Shown here piece by piece: positions 18,282-27,438 of a stretch of DNA of 64,000 bases. The stretch is from positions 1 to 64,000 of the forward strand of contig CAZFSO010000001.1 in the NCBI GenBank assembly GCA_964522095.1. The letters are read 5' to 3'. How positions within the stretch are numbered: position 1 is the first letter of the stretch; each line of letters starts with the position of its first letter. The translations under genes and the position numbers were made by a program. Below the pieces are notes generated by a model. The model was given only the letters and a program-made list of their open reading frames with translations. It was not told where the DNA came from and did no database searches. The DNA is from UBA6054 sp964522095 (GTDB lineage Bacteria; Planctomycetota; Phycisphaerae; Phycisphaerales; UBA1924).

Positions 18282-20978
18282 GTGGGGCGTCCGCTGCGGC
18301 GGGCGCGCCGCATTCGCTTTGCCGAGCCCGACTCTCCAGCCGGAAACCGCCGCGTGACGCAGCCTGACGATCGAAAACCGCCCCGCCAGGTCTCCCGGCG
18401 CGTGTACGCGATGGACCGCGCGGCGGAGTTGGTGATCAGCGCGGGCGGGTTCATGGTGATCGTGGCGGTGCTGGGGATCTGCGTGTACCTGGCGTGGGTG
18501 GTGGCGCCGTTGCTGTCGCGGGGGAGCGTGGGTGAGCGCCGGGTGGTCGAGTCCGTCTCGCCGGTGGGCGTGCCGGTGCTGGACCCGTACGGCTTCGGGC
18601 TCGCGGTGATCGACGCGGACGGGGTGGTGACCGGCCGGTTCCTGCCGACGGGCGAGGCGCTGGGCGAGCCGGTGGCGCTCGCGGGGGAGCGGGCGGGGTC
18701 GGCGGTGACGGCGGTGGCGGTTGCACGCAACGGGCAGTTGGTGGCCACGGGTCATGCGGACGGCACGGTGCGGCTCGGTTCGGTCGAGTTCTCGTCCGGG
18801 GCGGCGGAGGCGCCGGCGGATCGGGCGGTGGGCGAGGCCTGGGTCGAGGGGGGGGAGGGGGGGCGGATTTTCGAGGTGGTGCTGCCGGGGCGGGCGCGGA
18901 CGACCGATCTTGCGGTGCGGCTGGCGGACCCGGTGGCGCTGTCGGAGGGGGACGGGGCGGTGGTGCTGGCGGACTACCGGATCGACCCGACGGGGCGCAC
19001 GGTGCTGCTGGCGGCGCGGGCGGACGGGACGGTGCTGGTCAACACGGTGCGGACGATCCGGCCCCTGGGCGGGGGGGAGGTTCGGACGCGGCTGAGTTCG
19101 ACGGCGTTCGGGGTGGCGCCCGACGCGCTGCCCGACTGGGCGTTCGTGACGTCGGACGGCGCGCACGCGCTGCTGCTGGGCCGTGACGGCGTGCTGCGCC
19201 GGTACGCGCGGGGCGCGGAGGGGTTTGAGCCGGCGGAGACGGTCCGGGTGGGGACGGACGGGGCTTCGGTGACGGCGGCGACGATGCACTTCGGCGGCCG
19301 GACGCTGCTTGTGGGCGACTCGGCGGGGTTCGTCGAGGCGTGGCACGTGGCGTCCGGGGTGGGCGAGCGGTCGGACGGGTCGGAGGGGGCGGCGGGAGAA
19401 GCGGTCGAGCCGCGGCTGGTGCGGGCGCACCGGTTCGCGGGCGGCGAGGGCGCGGTGGTGGACCTGACGCCGAGCGTGCGGGACCGGTCGGTGATCGTGC
19501 TGGACGCGTCGGGGCGCGTGGCGGTGCGTCACGTGACGAGCGAGAAGGTGGTGGCGTCGTTCGGGTCGGGTGTGCCGGGGGCGACGGCGGCGCGGCTGTC
19601 GCCGAAGAACGACGGGATCGTGGTGCTGGGGCCCGGGGCGTTCATGACGCGGGCGCTGGAGCCGGGGTACCCGGAGTTCTCGTTCAAGGCGCTGTTCGGG
19701 CCGGTGCATTACGAGGGGCAGGCGGGGGCGTCGTACGTGTACCAGTCGTCGTCGGGTGAGGACTCGGCGGAGACGAAACTGAGCCTGGTGCCGCTGATCT
19801 TCGGGTCATTGAAGGCGACGGTGTTCGCGATGCTGTTCGCGGTGCCGATGGGCGTGCTGGCGGCGGTGTACACGAGCGAGTTTCTGAGCAACCGGGTGCG
19901 CCGGGTGGTCAAGCCGGGGGTGGAGATGATGGCGTCGCTGCCGTCGGTGGTGCTGGGGTTCGTGGCGGCGATGGTGGTGGCGCCGTTCGCGCGTCAGTGG
20001 CTGCCGTCGGTGCTGGCGTCGCTGGCGACGGTGCCGCTGGCGGTGCTGCTGGTGGCGCACCTGTGGCAGGCGGTGCCGGTGCGTTACCGCAAGCGGATGC
20101 GGTCGGGCATGCATTTGACGATGGTGCTGGCGGCGTGCGTGCTGGGCGCGGGGCTGGCGGCGGCGTCGGGGCCGTGGCTGGAGCGGCTGCTGTTCGCGCC
20201 GCCGGAGGGCGTGGCGCCCGGCGCGCCTGTCGATATGCGTCGGTGGCTGGCGAGCGAGTACGGGGCGGCGTGGCCGGGGTGGTTCGTGGTGCTCGTCGGG
20301 CCGGTGGCGCTGGGGGTGACGGTGGCGCAGGCGGCGGTGCTGGGCCGGCGGATGGACGCGTTCCTGTCCGGGCGTTCGGAGGGCTTCGGGTCGCTGGTGG
20401 TGCTGGGGCGGTTCGTCGGGATGCTCGGGCTGGTGGTGGGGCTGTCGGTCGGCGGGGCGTTCGCGCTGCAGGCGGCCGGGTTCGACCCGCGCGACTCGAT
20501 CTTCGGGCCGTTCTCGCCGCGGAACACGCTGGTGGTGTCGATCATCATGGGGTTCGCGGTGATCCCGATCATCTACACGATCTCGGAGGACTCGCTGCGG
20601 GCGGTGCCGGACTCGCTGCGGGCGGCGTCCCTGGGGGCGGGGGCGACCTCGTGGCAGACGGCGGTGCGGGTGGTGCTGCCGGTTGCGGCGTCGGGGATCT
20701 TCTCGGCGTGCATGATCGGGTTCGGGCGGGCGGCCGGGGAGACGATGATCGTGCTGATGGCCACGGGCAACACGCCCGAGATGAGTTGGAACATCTTCGG
20801 CGGGTTCCGGACGCTGTCCGCGAACATCGCGGTGGAGTTGCCCGAGGCGCCCAAGGGCGACACGCACTACCGGGTGCTGTTCCTGTGCGGGCTGGTGCTG
20901 TTCCTGATGACCTTCGTCGTGAACACGCTGGCCGAGGTGGTGCGGCAGGTGGTCCGGGCAAGGACGGCGGGGCTGTGA
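18282..20978 (+). CDS. pstC: Enlarged PstC phosphate permease with beta-propeller-like insert
   Basis: One of the two membrane subunits of the Pst importer. Ordinary PstC has about 300 residues; this frame has 898. A transmembrane segment (LVISAGGFMVIVAVLGICVY) lies near residue 50. Roughly 400 residues of beta-rich sequence with WD40-like blades follow (AVARNGQLVATGHADGTVRL, VTAATMHFGGRTLLVGDSAG), probably in the periplasm. The ABC permease core occupies ~500-898, with VEMMASLPSVVLGFVAAMVV and the coupling loop SLRAASLGAGATSWQTAVRV. The GTG at 18282 gives the longest form; GTG 18354 (VTQPDDRKPP) or ATG 18411 are reasonable alternatives, none with a clear ribosome site. Its stop overlaps the pstA GTG. 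Confidence 0.88.
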   Translation: MGRPLRRARRIRFAEPDSPAGNRRVTQPDDRKPPRQVSRRVYAMDRAAELVISAGGFMVIVAVLGICVYLAWVVAPLLSRGSVGERRVVESVSPVGVPVLDPYGFGLAVIDADGVVTGRFLPTGEALGEPVALAGERAGSAVTAVAVARNGQLVATGHADGTVRLGSVEFSSGAAEAPADRAVGEAWVEGGEGGRIFEVVLPGRARTTDLAVRLADPVALSEGDGAVVLADYRIDPTGRTVLLAARADGTVLVNTVRTIRPLGGGEVRTRLSSTAFGVAPDALPDWAFVTSDGAHALLLGRDGVLRRYARGAEGFEPAETVRVGTDGASVTAATMHFGGRTLLVGDSAGFVEAWHVASGVGERSDGSEGAAGEAVEPRLVRAHRFAGGEGAVVDLTPSVRDRSVIVLDASGRVAVRHVTSEKVVASFGSGVPGATAARLSPKNDGIVVLGPGAFMTRALEPGYPEFSFKALFGPVHYEGQAGASYVYQSSSGEDSAETKLSLVPLIFGSLKATVFAMLFAVPMGVLAAVYTSEFLSNRVRRVVKPGVEMMASLPSVVLGFVAAMVVAPFARQWLPSVLASLATVPLAVLLVAHLWQAVPVRYRKRMRSGMHLTMVLAACVLGAGLAAASGPWLERLLFAPPEGVAPGAPVDMRRWLASEYGAAWPGWFVVLVGPVALGVTVAQAAVLGRRMDAFLSGRSEGFGSLVVLGRFVGMLGLVVGLSVGGAFALQAAGFDPRDSIFGPFSPRNTLVVSIIMGFAVIPIIYTISEDSLRAVPDSLRAASLGAGATSWQTAVRVVLPVAASGIFSACMIGFGRAAGETMIVLMATGNTPEMSWNIFGGFRTLSANIAVELPEAPKGDTHYRVLFLCGLVLFLMTFVVNTLAEVVRQVVRARTAGL

Positions 20979-23161
20979 GCCGGGTGGTGGCCGATACCGT
21001 GGCGGCGTCGCCTCACGGCCCGGGGCCGGGGGGCGGGAAGGCGTTCTCGCGGCGCACGCCGCTGCGGGCGCGCGGGGAGCCGATGATCTGGCTGACCGGC
21101 GGGGCGCTGGTGGTGTGCCTGGTGATGATCGTGGGGCTGGTGGGGATGATCGTCACGCAGGGGCTGAGCACGTTCTGGCCGCGCCCGGTCGAGATGGTGA
21201 CGCTGGCGAGCGGGGAGTCGTTCGTCGGCGTGCCGACCGCGACGGAGGACGACCCGGCCCGTGTGCTGTACCGGACGGGGAACCGCGACGTGGGCGGCCA
21301 GCCGTTCCAGTGGGTGGCGCGGTCGGAGATCGTCTCGGTGGAACGGCCGGCGCACGCGGTGCTGGTCGAGCGCGAGGCGTGGAGCGTGTGGCTGGGCGTG
21401 CCGCAGCGGGCGGAGGTGGTCGGGGAGGACGGCGCGGTCGGGGTGGTCGCCGAGGGCCCGGCGGAGACGATGGCGTACTTCCGGGCCGAGCACGCGGCGG
21501 CGCGGGCGCGTCGGGCGGAGATCGAGACGCTCAAGCGGCGCGACCTGGGCGAGATCAACCGGCGTCTGGAGGCCGAGCGTCTGCGCGTGCGTCAGGCGGA
21601 GTTGGACCTGGCCCGCGCGGGCGAGGCGGGTTCGTCGCGGGCGGTGATGGGCGTGGCGGGGTTCGCGGCGGTGGCGGGCGCGGGCGTGGTGTTGCTGCTC
21701 GGGGCGTGGCGGATGGGACGCGGGGGGGCGGGGACGAGCGGCGGGACGGGGCGCTGGGCGCGGGTCGGCCGGGTGGGGGCGGCGGGGGCGGGGGCTGCGC
21801 TGCTGCTCGCGGGCTGGCTGCACGGGCCGTGGCGCGCCGGGGTGATGACCGAGGCGCGTCTGGGCGAGATGCGCGCGGTCGCGGCGGAGCGCGAGGCGAC
21901 GCTGCAGGGGCGGTACGACGAGGTGCTGGGCCGGATCCGGGCGCTGGAGCGCGACGACGAGCGTCAGCGGCTGGTGGTGGTCGAGCCGGGCGGCGGTCGG
22001 TTCGCGCCGGCGCGTCAGATCGAGCCGGACCGCCCGATGGCGCTCTCGCAGGTGGTGCGCATCGTGGACGCGAACGCGATGGGCGTGTGGGGCAAGACGG
22101 GGGTGTTCCTGTCGCGGTGGTGGGAGTTTTTGTCGACCCCGCCGCGGGAGGCGAACACGGAGGGCGGCGTGTTCCCCGTGATCGTCGGCACGGTGATGCT
22201 GACGCTGCTGCTGACGGTGACGGTGACGCCGCTGGGGGTGATCGCGGCGTTGTACCTGCGCGAGTACGCGCCGCAGGGGATCGTGACGAGCGTGATCCGG
22301 GTGGCGGTGAACAACCTCGCGGGCGTGCCGAGCATCGTGTACGGCGTGTTCGGGCTGGGGTTCTTCTGCTACACGGTGGGGCAGTACGTGGACACGGGCC
22401 CGGCGCCCGCGGCGCGGCTGCCGGCCCCGTGGTGGTGGGGGCTGCTGGGCGCGGGCGTGGTCGCGATGGTGTGCGCGTACGGGTGCGTGGCGTGGGGTCG
22501 GCCGACGCCGGGCAACCTGCCGACGCGGGGGCAGGTGTGGCTGCGGCGGCTGGGGATCGCGCTGTGGGTGGGGGTGTTCGTCGCGGCGGTGGTGCTGGTC
22601 GTGCGGACGCCGTACTTCACGGGGTTCTTCGAGGCGCGGGCGGCGGACGGGTCGCCGACGTTCGGGACGCGCGGGATGCTCTGGGCGGCCTTGACCCTGG
22701 CGCTGCTGACGCTGCCGGTGGTGATCGTGTCGACGGAGGAGGCGATCGCGGCGGTGCCGAACTCGATGCGCGAGGGCAGTTACGGGTGCGGGGCGAGCAA
22801 GTGGCAGACGCTTCGGCGGATCGTGATCCCGGGGGCGCTGCCGGGGATCCTGACCGGGGCGATTTTGGCGATGGCCCGGGGGGCGGGCGAGGTGGCGCCC
22901 CTGATGCTGGTGGGGGCGGTGAAACTGAACCAGGACCTGCCGGTGTCGACCGAGGCGCCGTTCCTGCACCTGGAGCGGAGTTTCATGCACCTGGGGTTCC
23001 ACATCTACGACCTGGGCTTCCAGAGCCCGGACTCGCAGGCGGCGCGGCCCCTGGTGTGGACGACGACGCTGCTTCTTCTGACGATCGTGGTGTCCCTGAA
23101 CCTGGTCGCCGTCGTGGTCCGGGCGCGCCTGCGTGCCCGGCTGCGCGGCCCAACGGTGTGA
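20975..23161 (+). CDS. pstA: Enlarged PstA phosphate permease with coiled-coil insert
   Basis: The second Pst membrane subunit, 728 residues against the usual ~290. After a first hydrophobic segment (MIWLTGGALVVCLVMIVGLV) there is an inserted region of about 300 residues. It contains a charged coiled coil (RARRAEIETLKRRDLGEINR), two hydrophobic stretches (AGFAAVAGAGVVLLLGAW and AAGAGAALLLAGWL) and a second charged helix. The permease core begins near VIVGTVMLTLLLTVTVTPLG and includes NNLAGVPSIVYGVFGLG and the coupling loop MREGSYGCGASKWQTLRRIV. The GTG at 20975 overlaps the pstC stop as GTGA, fixing the start; longer frames running back into pstC are shadows. The inserts parallel the enlarged PstC. 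Confidence 0.9.
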   Translation: MSRVVADTVAASPHGPGPGGGKAFSRRTPLRARGEPMIWLTGGALVVCLVMIVGLVGMIVTQGLSTFWPRPVEMVTLASGESFVGVPTATEDDPARVLYRTGNRDVGGQPFQWVARSEIVSVERPAHAVLVEREAWSVWLGVPQRAEVVGEDGAVGVVAEGPAETMAYFRAEHAAARARRAEIETLKRRDLGEINRRLEAERLRVRQAELDLARAGEAGSSRAVMGVAGFAAVAGAGVVLLLGAWRMGRGGAGTSGGTGRWARVGRVGAAGAGAALLLAGWLHGPWRAGVMTEARLGEMRAVAAEREATLQGRYDEVLGRIRALERDDERQRLVVVEPGGGRFAPARQIEPDRPMALSQVVRIVDANAMGVWGKTGVFLSRWWEFLSTPPREANTEGGVFPVIVGTVMLTLLLTVTVTPLGVIAALYLREYAPQGIVTSVIRVAVNNLAGVPSIVYGVFGLGFFCYTVGQYVDTGPAPAARLPAPWWWGLLGAGVVAMVCAYGCVAWGRPTPGNLPTRGQVWLRRLGIALWVGVFVAAVVLVVRTPYFTGFFEARAADGSPTFGTRGMLWAALTLALLTLPVVIVSTEEAIAAVPNSMREGSYGCGASKWQTLRRIVIPGALPGILTGAILAMARGAGEVAPLMLVGAVKLNQDLPVSTEAPFLHLERSFMHLGFHIYDLGFQSPDSQAARPLVWTTTLLLLTIVVSLNLVAVVVRARLRARLRGPTV

Positions 23162-23185
23162 CGCATGCCCTACGCTGGTATCGAG

Positions 23186-24194
23186 ATGAGTGACCAACCG
23201 ACACGCGGTCTGCGACACGTGGCCTTCGACGCCGAGCCGGAGCCGGCGCGGGCGGTGGAGTTCCGCGTGATCGACGCGATCCGCCGGGGCGAGCCGGTCG
23301 AGCCGGCGGTGCACCCGGAGTTGAAGGACTGCGACGCGGTGATCGACGTCGAGGGGTTCAACCTGTGGTACGGGCAGAGCCAGGCCATCCACGGGGTGAA
23401 CATGAAGATCCCCCGGGGGGAGGTGACGGCGCTGATCGGGCCCTCGGGTTGCGGCAAATCGACGCTGCTGCGCTCGATCAACCGGATGAACGACCTGATC
23501 GGGGGGGTGCGGGTCGGGGGCGGGATGNNNNNNNNNNCCCCCCCCCGGCCCCCCGCCCCGCCCCACCCCCCCCCCCCCCCCGCCCACCACCCGCCCCACC
23601 CCCCCCCCCGGCGCGGGCCGCGCCGGGCCCGCCATGACGCTCAACGGGTCGCCGATCTACGCGCCGGACGTGGACGTGATCGGGCTGCGCAAGCGTCTGG
23701 GCATGGTGTTCCAGAAGCCCAACCCGTTCCCGAAGTCGATCTACGAGAACGTGGTGTACCCGTTGCGGATCGACGGGGAGACCCGGCGGCGGGTGCTGGA
23801 CGAGGCGTGCGAGCGGTCGCTGCGGGCCGCGGCGATCTGGGACGAGGTCAAGGACCGGCTGCGGCAGTCGGCGCTGGGGCTGTCGGGCGGGCAGCAGCAG
23901 CGGTTGTGCATCGCGCGGGCGATCGTGGCGGACCCCGAGGTGCTGCTGCTGGACGAGCCGTGCTCGGCGCTGGACCCGATCGCGACGCTTCGGATCGAGG
24001 AGTTGATCACGCAGATCGCCGAGCGGTACACGGTGCTGATCGTGACGCACAACATGCAGCAGGCGGCGCGGGTGAGTAACTACACGGCGTTCATGTACCT
24101 GGGCCGGCTGGTGGAGTACGGGCCGACGGCCAAGATCTTCCAGGCGCCCGCGCTGCCCGAGACCGAGCAGTACGTGACGGGCCGGTTCGGCTGA
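23186..24194 (+). CDS. pstB: PstB phosphate ABC transporter ATPase, interrupted by assembly artefact
   Basis: The ATPase of the Pst importer. As written, the frame is broken between 23527 and 23637. Joining these bases restores one frame of 299 residues reading RVGGGMTLNGSPIYAPDVDV, exactly the expected PstB transition. Walker A GPSGCGKST is at residues ~85-93; QKPNPFPKSIYENV, the signature LGLSGGQQQRLCIARAI, Walker B VLLLDEPCSALDP and VTHNMQQAARVSNYTAFMYLG follow. The ATG at 23186 (MSDQPTRG) or 23165 (MPYAG) could start it; pstA ends at 23161. An N-terminal extension of ~45 residues before the ATPase core is longer than usual. No phoU follows. Confidence 0.88.
23528..23636. other. Spurious low-complexity insertion inside pstB (10 N plus C/G-rich filler)
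   Basis: Ten N are followed by 99 bases made almost only of C with some G and A. It is bounded on both sides by atg (23525-23527 and 23634-23636). Removing these 109 bases restores the pstB frame perfectly, so this is read as an assembly or polishing artefact rather than DNA of the organism. Confidence 0.85.
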
Positions 24195-24276
24195 CGGGCT
24201 GTCGGGGCGGCCGCCCGGGGTGGGCGGTAGACCGGTCGTTCTGTTCGCGGGGGCGGGTCCCGGCGCAGGATCGGCC

Positions 24277-24291
24277 GGGAAAGGGTTTCCC
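24277..24291 (+). terminator. Possible terminator or operator after pstB
   Basis: gggaaagggtttccc is a perfect 6-bp inverted repeat with loop ggg, 83 bases after the pstB stop and followed by ttgtgtttg. The stem is short and the T run interrupted, so an operator for the downstream sucA promoter is also possible. Confidence 0.35.
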
Positions 24292-24335
24292 TTGTGTTTG
24301 CGTGATCGGCGGCGGGTGTTTTGGGCCGGTTTCGG

Positions 24336-24363
24336 TTGAGTCTGGCCGCCGCAGGTCGATAGT
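24336..24363 (+). promoter_or_regulatory. Candidate sigma-70-type promoter for sucAB
   Basis: ttgagt (24336-24341) and gatagt (24358-24363) with a 16-base spacer lie about 105 bases before sucA in the 274-base pst-suc gap. The match is modest; the -10 box keeps only A2 and the last T strongly. Confidence 0.3.
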
Positions 24364-24468
24364 GGGGACTAGAGTTTGGTTGAGGGCGACGTGCCCTTTC
24401 GTCTGTCCGCGTGACTCCCCGGACGCTGGGCGCTGCTTGCCCGGTCCGAGGGTCGGCTGGGGAGTGCC

Positions 24469-27420
24469 ATGAGCGCCGCGCCTCGACCCGTTGTGCCCGC
24501 CGTCAACCAGTGGAGTGCTGACTACCTGGAGCAGCAGTACGGGCTGTTCCGGACGGATCCCGGCGCGCTCCCGCCGGAGTTGCGGGCGTTTTTCCAGGGC
24601 TTCGAGTTGGCGCAGGCCGGCGAGTTGCGGCTGTTCGGGATGAACGGCTCGGCGGCGGGGGCGGTCGCGTCGGGCGCCCGGGAGCGGCCGGGGGCCGGGG
24701 GCGGCGAGGAGCCTGGGATCATCCGGATCATGCCGACGATCGGGCGTCCGGCGGGGCGGGTGTCGCCGTTCGAGGCGGTGGTGGACGACCTGATCGGGGC
24801 GTTCCGCGACCAGGGGCATCTGTGCGCGAGGATCGACCCGTTCGGGCGTGAGCGGGCTCGGCCGGCGACGCTGGAACTGGATTATCACAACATCACCGAG
24901 CGCGAGTTGAGCCGGGTGGTGGACGGGACGGGGATGGGCCTTGGCGCGTCGGTGACGGTGCGCGAGTTGATCGACCACATCGAGTCGATGTACTGCGGCT
25001 CGATCGGCGTCGAGTTCATGCACGTGACGGACATGGAGCAGCGCGCCTGGCTGATCGAGCGGTACGAGACCGCGGGCGGGCGGGTCGAGTTGTCGGACCG
25101 CGACCGGGTGGAGATCCTCGAGCACCTCATCCGGTCGGAGACGTTCGAGAAGTTCCTCCAGAAGCGGTACCCGGGCGAGAAGCGGTTCAGCCTGGAGGGC
25201 GCCGAGGCGCTGATCCCGCTGCTGCAGCGGCTGATCTGGGCGGCGGCGGACCTGGAGGTCGAGGAACTGGTGCTGGGCATGGCCCACCGCGGTCGGCTCA
25301 ACGTCCTGAACAACGTGCTGGGCAAGACCTACGAGCAGATCTTCACGGAGTTCGAGGAGAACTGGACGGAGGGCTTCGCCGACGGCGGGGGCGACGTGAA
25401 GTACCACCGCGGGTACTCGGGCGTGCGGCGGCTGTCGGACGGGCGGATCATCCAGTTGGCGATGGCGAGCAACCCGTCGCACCTGGAGGCGGTCAACGGG
25501 GTGGTGCAGGGGCGGTGCCGCGCCAAGCAGCGTCTGCGCGCCGACCGTGAGCGTCGCCGGGTGGTCCCGGTGCTGATCCACGGCGACGCGGCGGTGGCGG
25601 GGCAGGGCGTGGTGCAGGAGGTGCTCAACTTCTCGCAGTTGGAGGGTTACACCACGGGCGGGACGATCCACATCGTGGTGAACAACCAGATCGGGTTCAC
25701 GACGCTGCCGGACGACGCGCGGTCGAGCCGGTACTGCACGGACATCGGCAAGGCGATCGACGCGCCGATCTTCCACGTCAACGGGGACGACCCCGAGGCG
25801 GTGGTGGCGGCTGCGCAGATGGCGACGGAGTACCGCCACCGGTTCCGCCGGGACGTGTTCATCGACCTGGTGTGCTTCCGCAAGTACGGGCACAACGAGC
25901 AGGACGAGGCGAGTTTCACGCAGCCCTTGATGGCGGCGCGGATCAAGGGCAAGCCCTCGGTGCTGGAGGTGTACGCGGACACGCTGCAGCGTGCCGGCGT
26001 GATCAACGAGGCGGACCGGCTGTCGATCCAGAGCCGGCTGGACGAGGCGCTGGAGCGCGCCCAGCAGGCGGCGCGCAACAAGCCCAACGACCCGACGATC
26101 GACCCGGGCAGCGCGCGGTGGGCGGGCATGACGCACTCGTTCAGTTTCGAGCCGGTGGACACCGCGGTGACGGACGCGGCGCTGCGTGAGGTCAGCGCGG
26201 CGATCGGGCGGGCGCCGGAGGGTTTCCGGCTGAACCCGAAACTCAAGAAGCTGTTCCAGGAGCGGGCCGGGCTGGCGGACGCCGAGATGCTCAGTTACGC
26301 CGACGCCGAGCAGTTGGCCTTCGGCACGCTGCTGATCGAGGGCCACGCGATCCGTCTGAGCGGGCAGGACTGCCGGCGGGGGACGTTCAGCCACCGCCAC
26401 GCGGTGGTGCGCGACTTCGAGACGGGCGCGGCGTACACGCCCTTGAACAACATCCGCGAGGTGGGCGAGGTGGGGACGGAGACGCCGCCGGGCTCGCCCG
26501 GGGCCGACGGCAGGCCTCGCCAGGCGCGGTTCTGCGTGTACGACTCGCCGCTGAGCGAGTACGGGGTGATGGCGTTCGACTACGGGTACTCGCTGGCGGA
26601 CCCGAGCATGCTGGTGTGCTGGGAGGGCCAGTTCGGCGACTTCGTCAACGGCGCGCAGGTGGTGATCGACCAGTTCATCGCGTCGGCGGAGACGAAGTGG
26701 GAGCGCTGGTCGGGCCTGGTGCTGCTGCTGCCGCACGGGTACGAAGGCGCGGGCCCGGAGCACTCGTCGGCGCGGATGGAGCGGTTCCTGAAGTTGTGCG
26801 GCAACGAGAACATGCAGGTGGTCTACCCGACCACGGCGGCGCAGTGCTTCCACATGTTCCGCCGGCAGGTCAAGCGCAACTTCCGCAAGCCGCTGATCGT
26901 GATGACCCCCAAGAGCATGCTGCGGGTGCCGACGAGCCCGGTGTCGGAACTGACCGCGGGCGGTTTCCGCGAGTTCATCGACGACCCGATGTTCGCCGGT
27001 CGCGACCGGTCGGGGGTCAAGCGGCTGATCGTGTGCTGCGGGAAGATCTACTACGAACTCGAGGAGCGTCGGCGTCTGACCGGTCGCGAGGACGTGGCGA
27101 TCGTGCGGATGGAGCAGATCTACCCGTTCCACGCCGAGATGATCCGGGAGATCCTGGCGTCGTACCCGGCGGAGGCCGAGATGGTGTACGTGCAGGAGGA
27201 GCCGTACAACGCGGCGGCGTACCTGTTCTTCGCGGATCGGATGACGTCTCTGCTGGGGCGCGAGCGTCCGGCGTTCATCGGGCGGCCGAGTTCCGGCTCG
27301 CCCGCGACGGGCTCGAAGAGCCAGCACAAGTACGAGCAGGAATCGATCCTCAGCAAGGCGATCGGGCCCAAGCCCGAGCAGAAACCCGAGCAGCGGCAGG
27401 TCGCCGCGGCCGGCGCATAA
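24469..27420 (+). CDS. sucA: 2-oxoglutarate dehydrogenase E1 component
   Basis: The thiamine-diphosphate E1 subunit that decarboxylates 2-oxoglutarate in the TCA cycle. 983 residues. The N-terminal segment VNQWSADYLEQQYGLFRTDP is the E2-docking peptide; MPTIGRPAGRVSPFEAVVDD starts a linker richer in Gly than usual. Core motifs are EELVLGMAHRGRLNVLNNVL, HGDAAVAGQGVVQEVLN, the ThDP/Mg-binding NGDDPEAVVAAAQ with CFRKYGHNEQDEASF, and in the C-terminal domain YGYSLADPSMLVCWEGQFGD and LLLPHGYEGAGPEHSSARME. The ATG at 24469 follows ggctggggagtgcc, with GGGGAG as ribosome site. sucB follows after 18 bases. No E3 (lpd) gene is in the window. Confidence 0.95.
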   Translation: MSAAPRPVVPAVNQWSADYLEQQYGLFRTDPGALPPELRAFFQGFELAQAGELRLFGMNGSAAGAVASGARERPGAGGGEEPGIIRIMPTIGRPAGRVSPFEAVVDDLIGAFRDQGHLCARIDPFGRERARPATLELDYHNITERELSRVVDGTGMGLGASVTVRELIDHIESMYCGSIGVEFMHVTDMEQRAWLIERYETAGGRVELSDRDRVEILEHLIRSETFEKFLQKRYPGEKRFSLEGAEALIPLLQRLIWAAADLEVEELVLGMAHRGRLNVLNNVLGKTYEQIFTEFEENWTEGFADGGGDVKYHRGYSGVRRLSDGRIIQLAMASNPSHLEAVNGVVQGRCRAKQRLRADRERRRVVPVLIHGDAAVAGQGVVQEVLNFSQLEGYTTGGTIHIVVNNQIGFTTLPDDARSSRYCTDIGKAIDAPIFHVNGDDPEAVVAAAQMATEYRHRFRRDVFIDLVCFRKYGHNEQDEASFTQPLMAARIKGKPSVLEVYADTLQRAGVINEADRLSIQSRLDEALERAQQAARNKPNDPTIDPGSARWAGMTHSFSFEPVDTAVTDAALREVSAAIGRAPEGFRLNPKLKKLFQERAGLADAEMLSYADAEQLAFGTLLIEGHAIRLSGQDCRRGTFSHRHAVVRDFETGAAYTPLNNIREVGEVGTETPPGSPGADGRPRQARFCVYDSPLSEYGVMAFDYGYSLADPSMLVCWEGQFGDFVNGAQVVIDQFIASAETKWERWSGLVLLLPHGYEGAGPEHSSARMERFLKLCGNENMQVVYPTTAAQCFHMFRRQVKRNFRKPLIVMTPKSMLRVPTSPVSELTAGGFREFIDDPMFAGRDRSGVKRLIVCCGKIYYELEERRRLTGREDVAIVRMEQIYPFHAEMIREILASYPAEAEMVYVQEEPYNAAAYLFFADRMTSLLGRERPAFIGRPSSGSPATGSKSQHKYEQESILSKAIGPKPEQKPEQRQVAAAGA

Positions 27421-27438
27421 GAGAACCGAGGCGGACAC

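Noticed and set aside
19997..20974. N-terminal extension of pstA back into pstC
   Set aside because: The sequence is Gly/Ala/Arg shadow of pstC. The GTGA overlap at 20975 and the following membrane segment give a coherent start.
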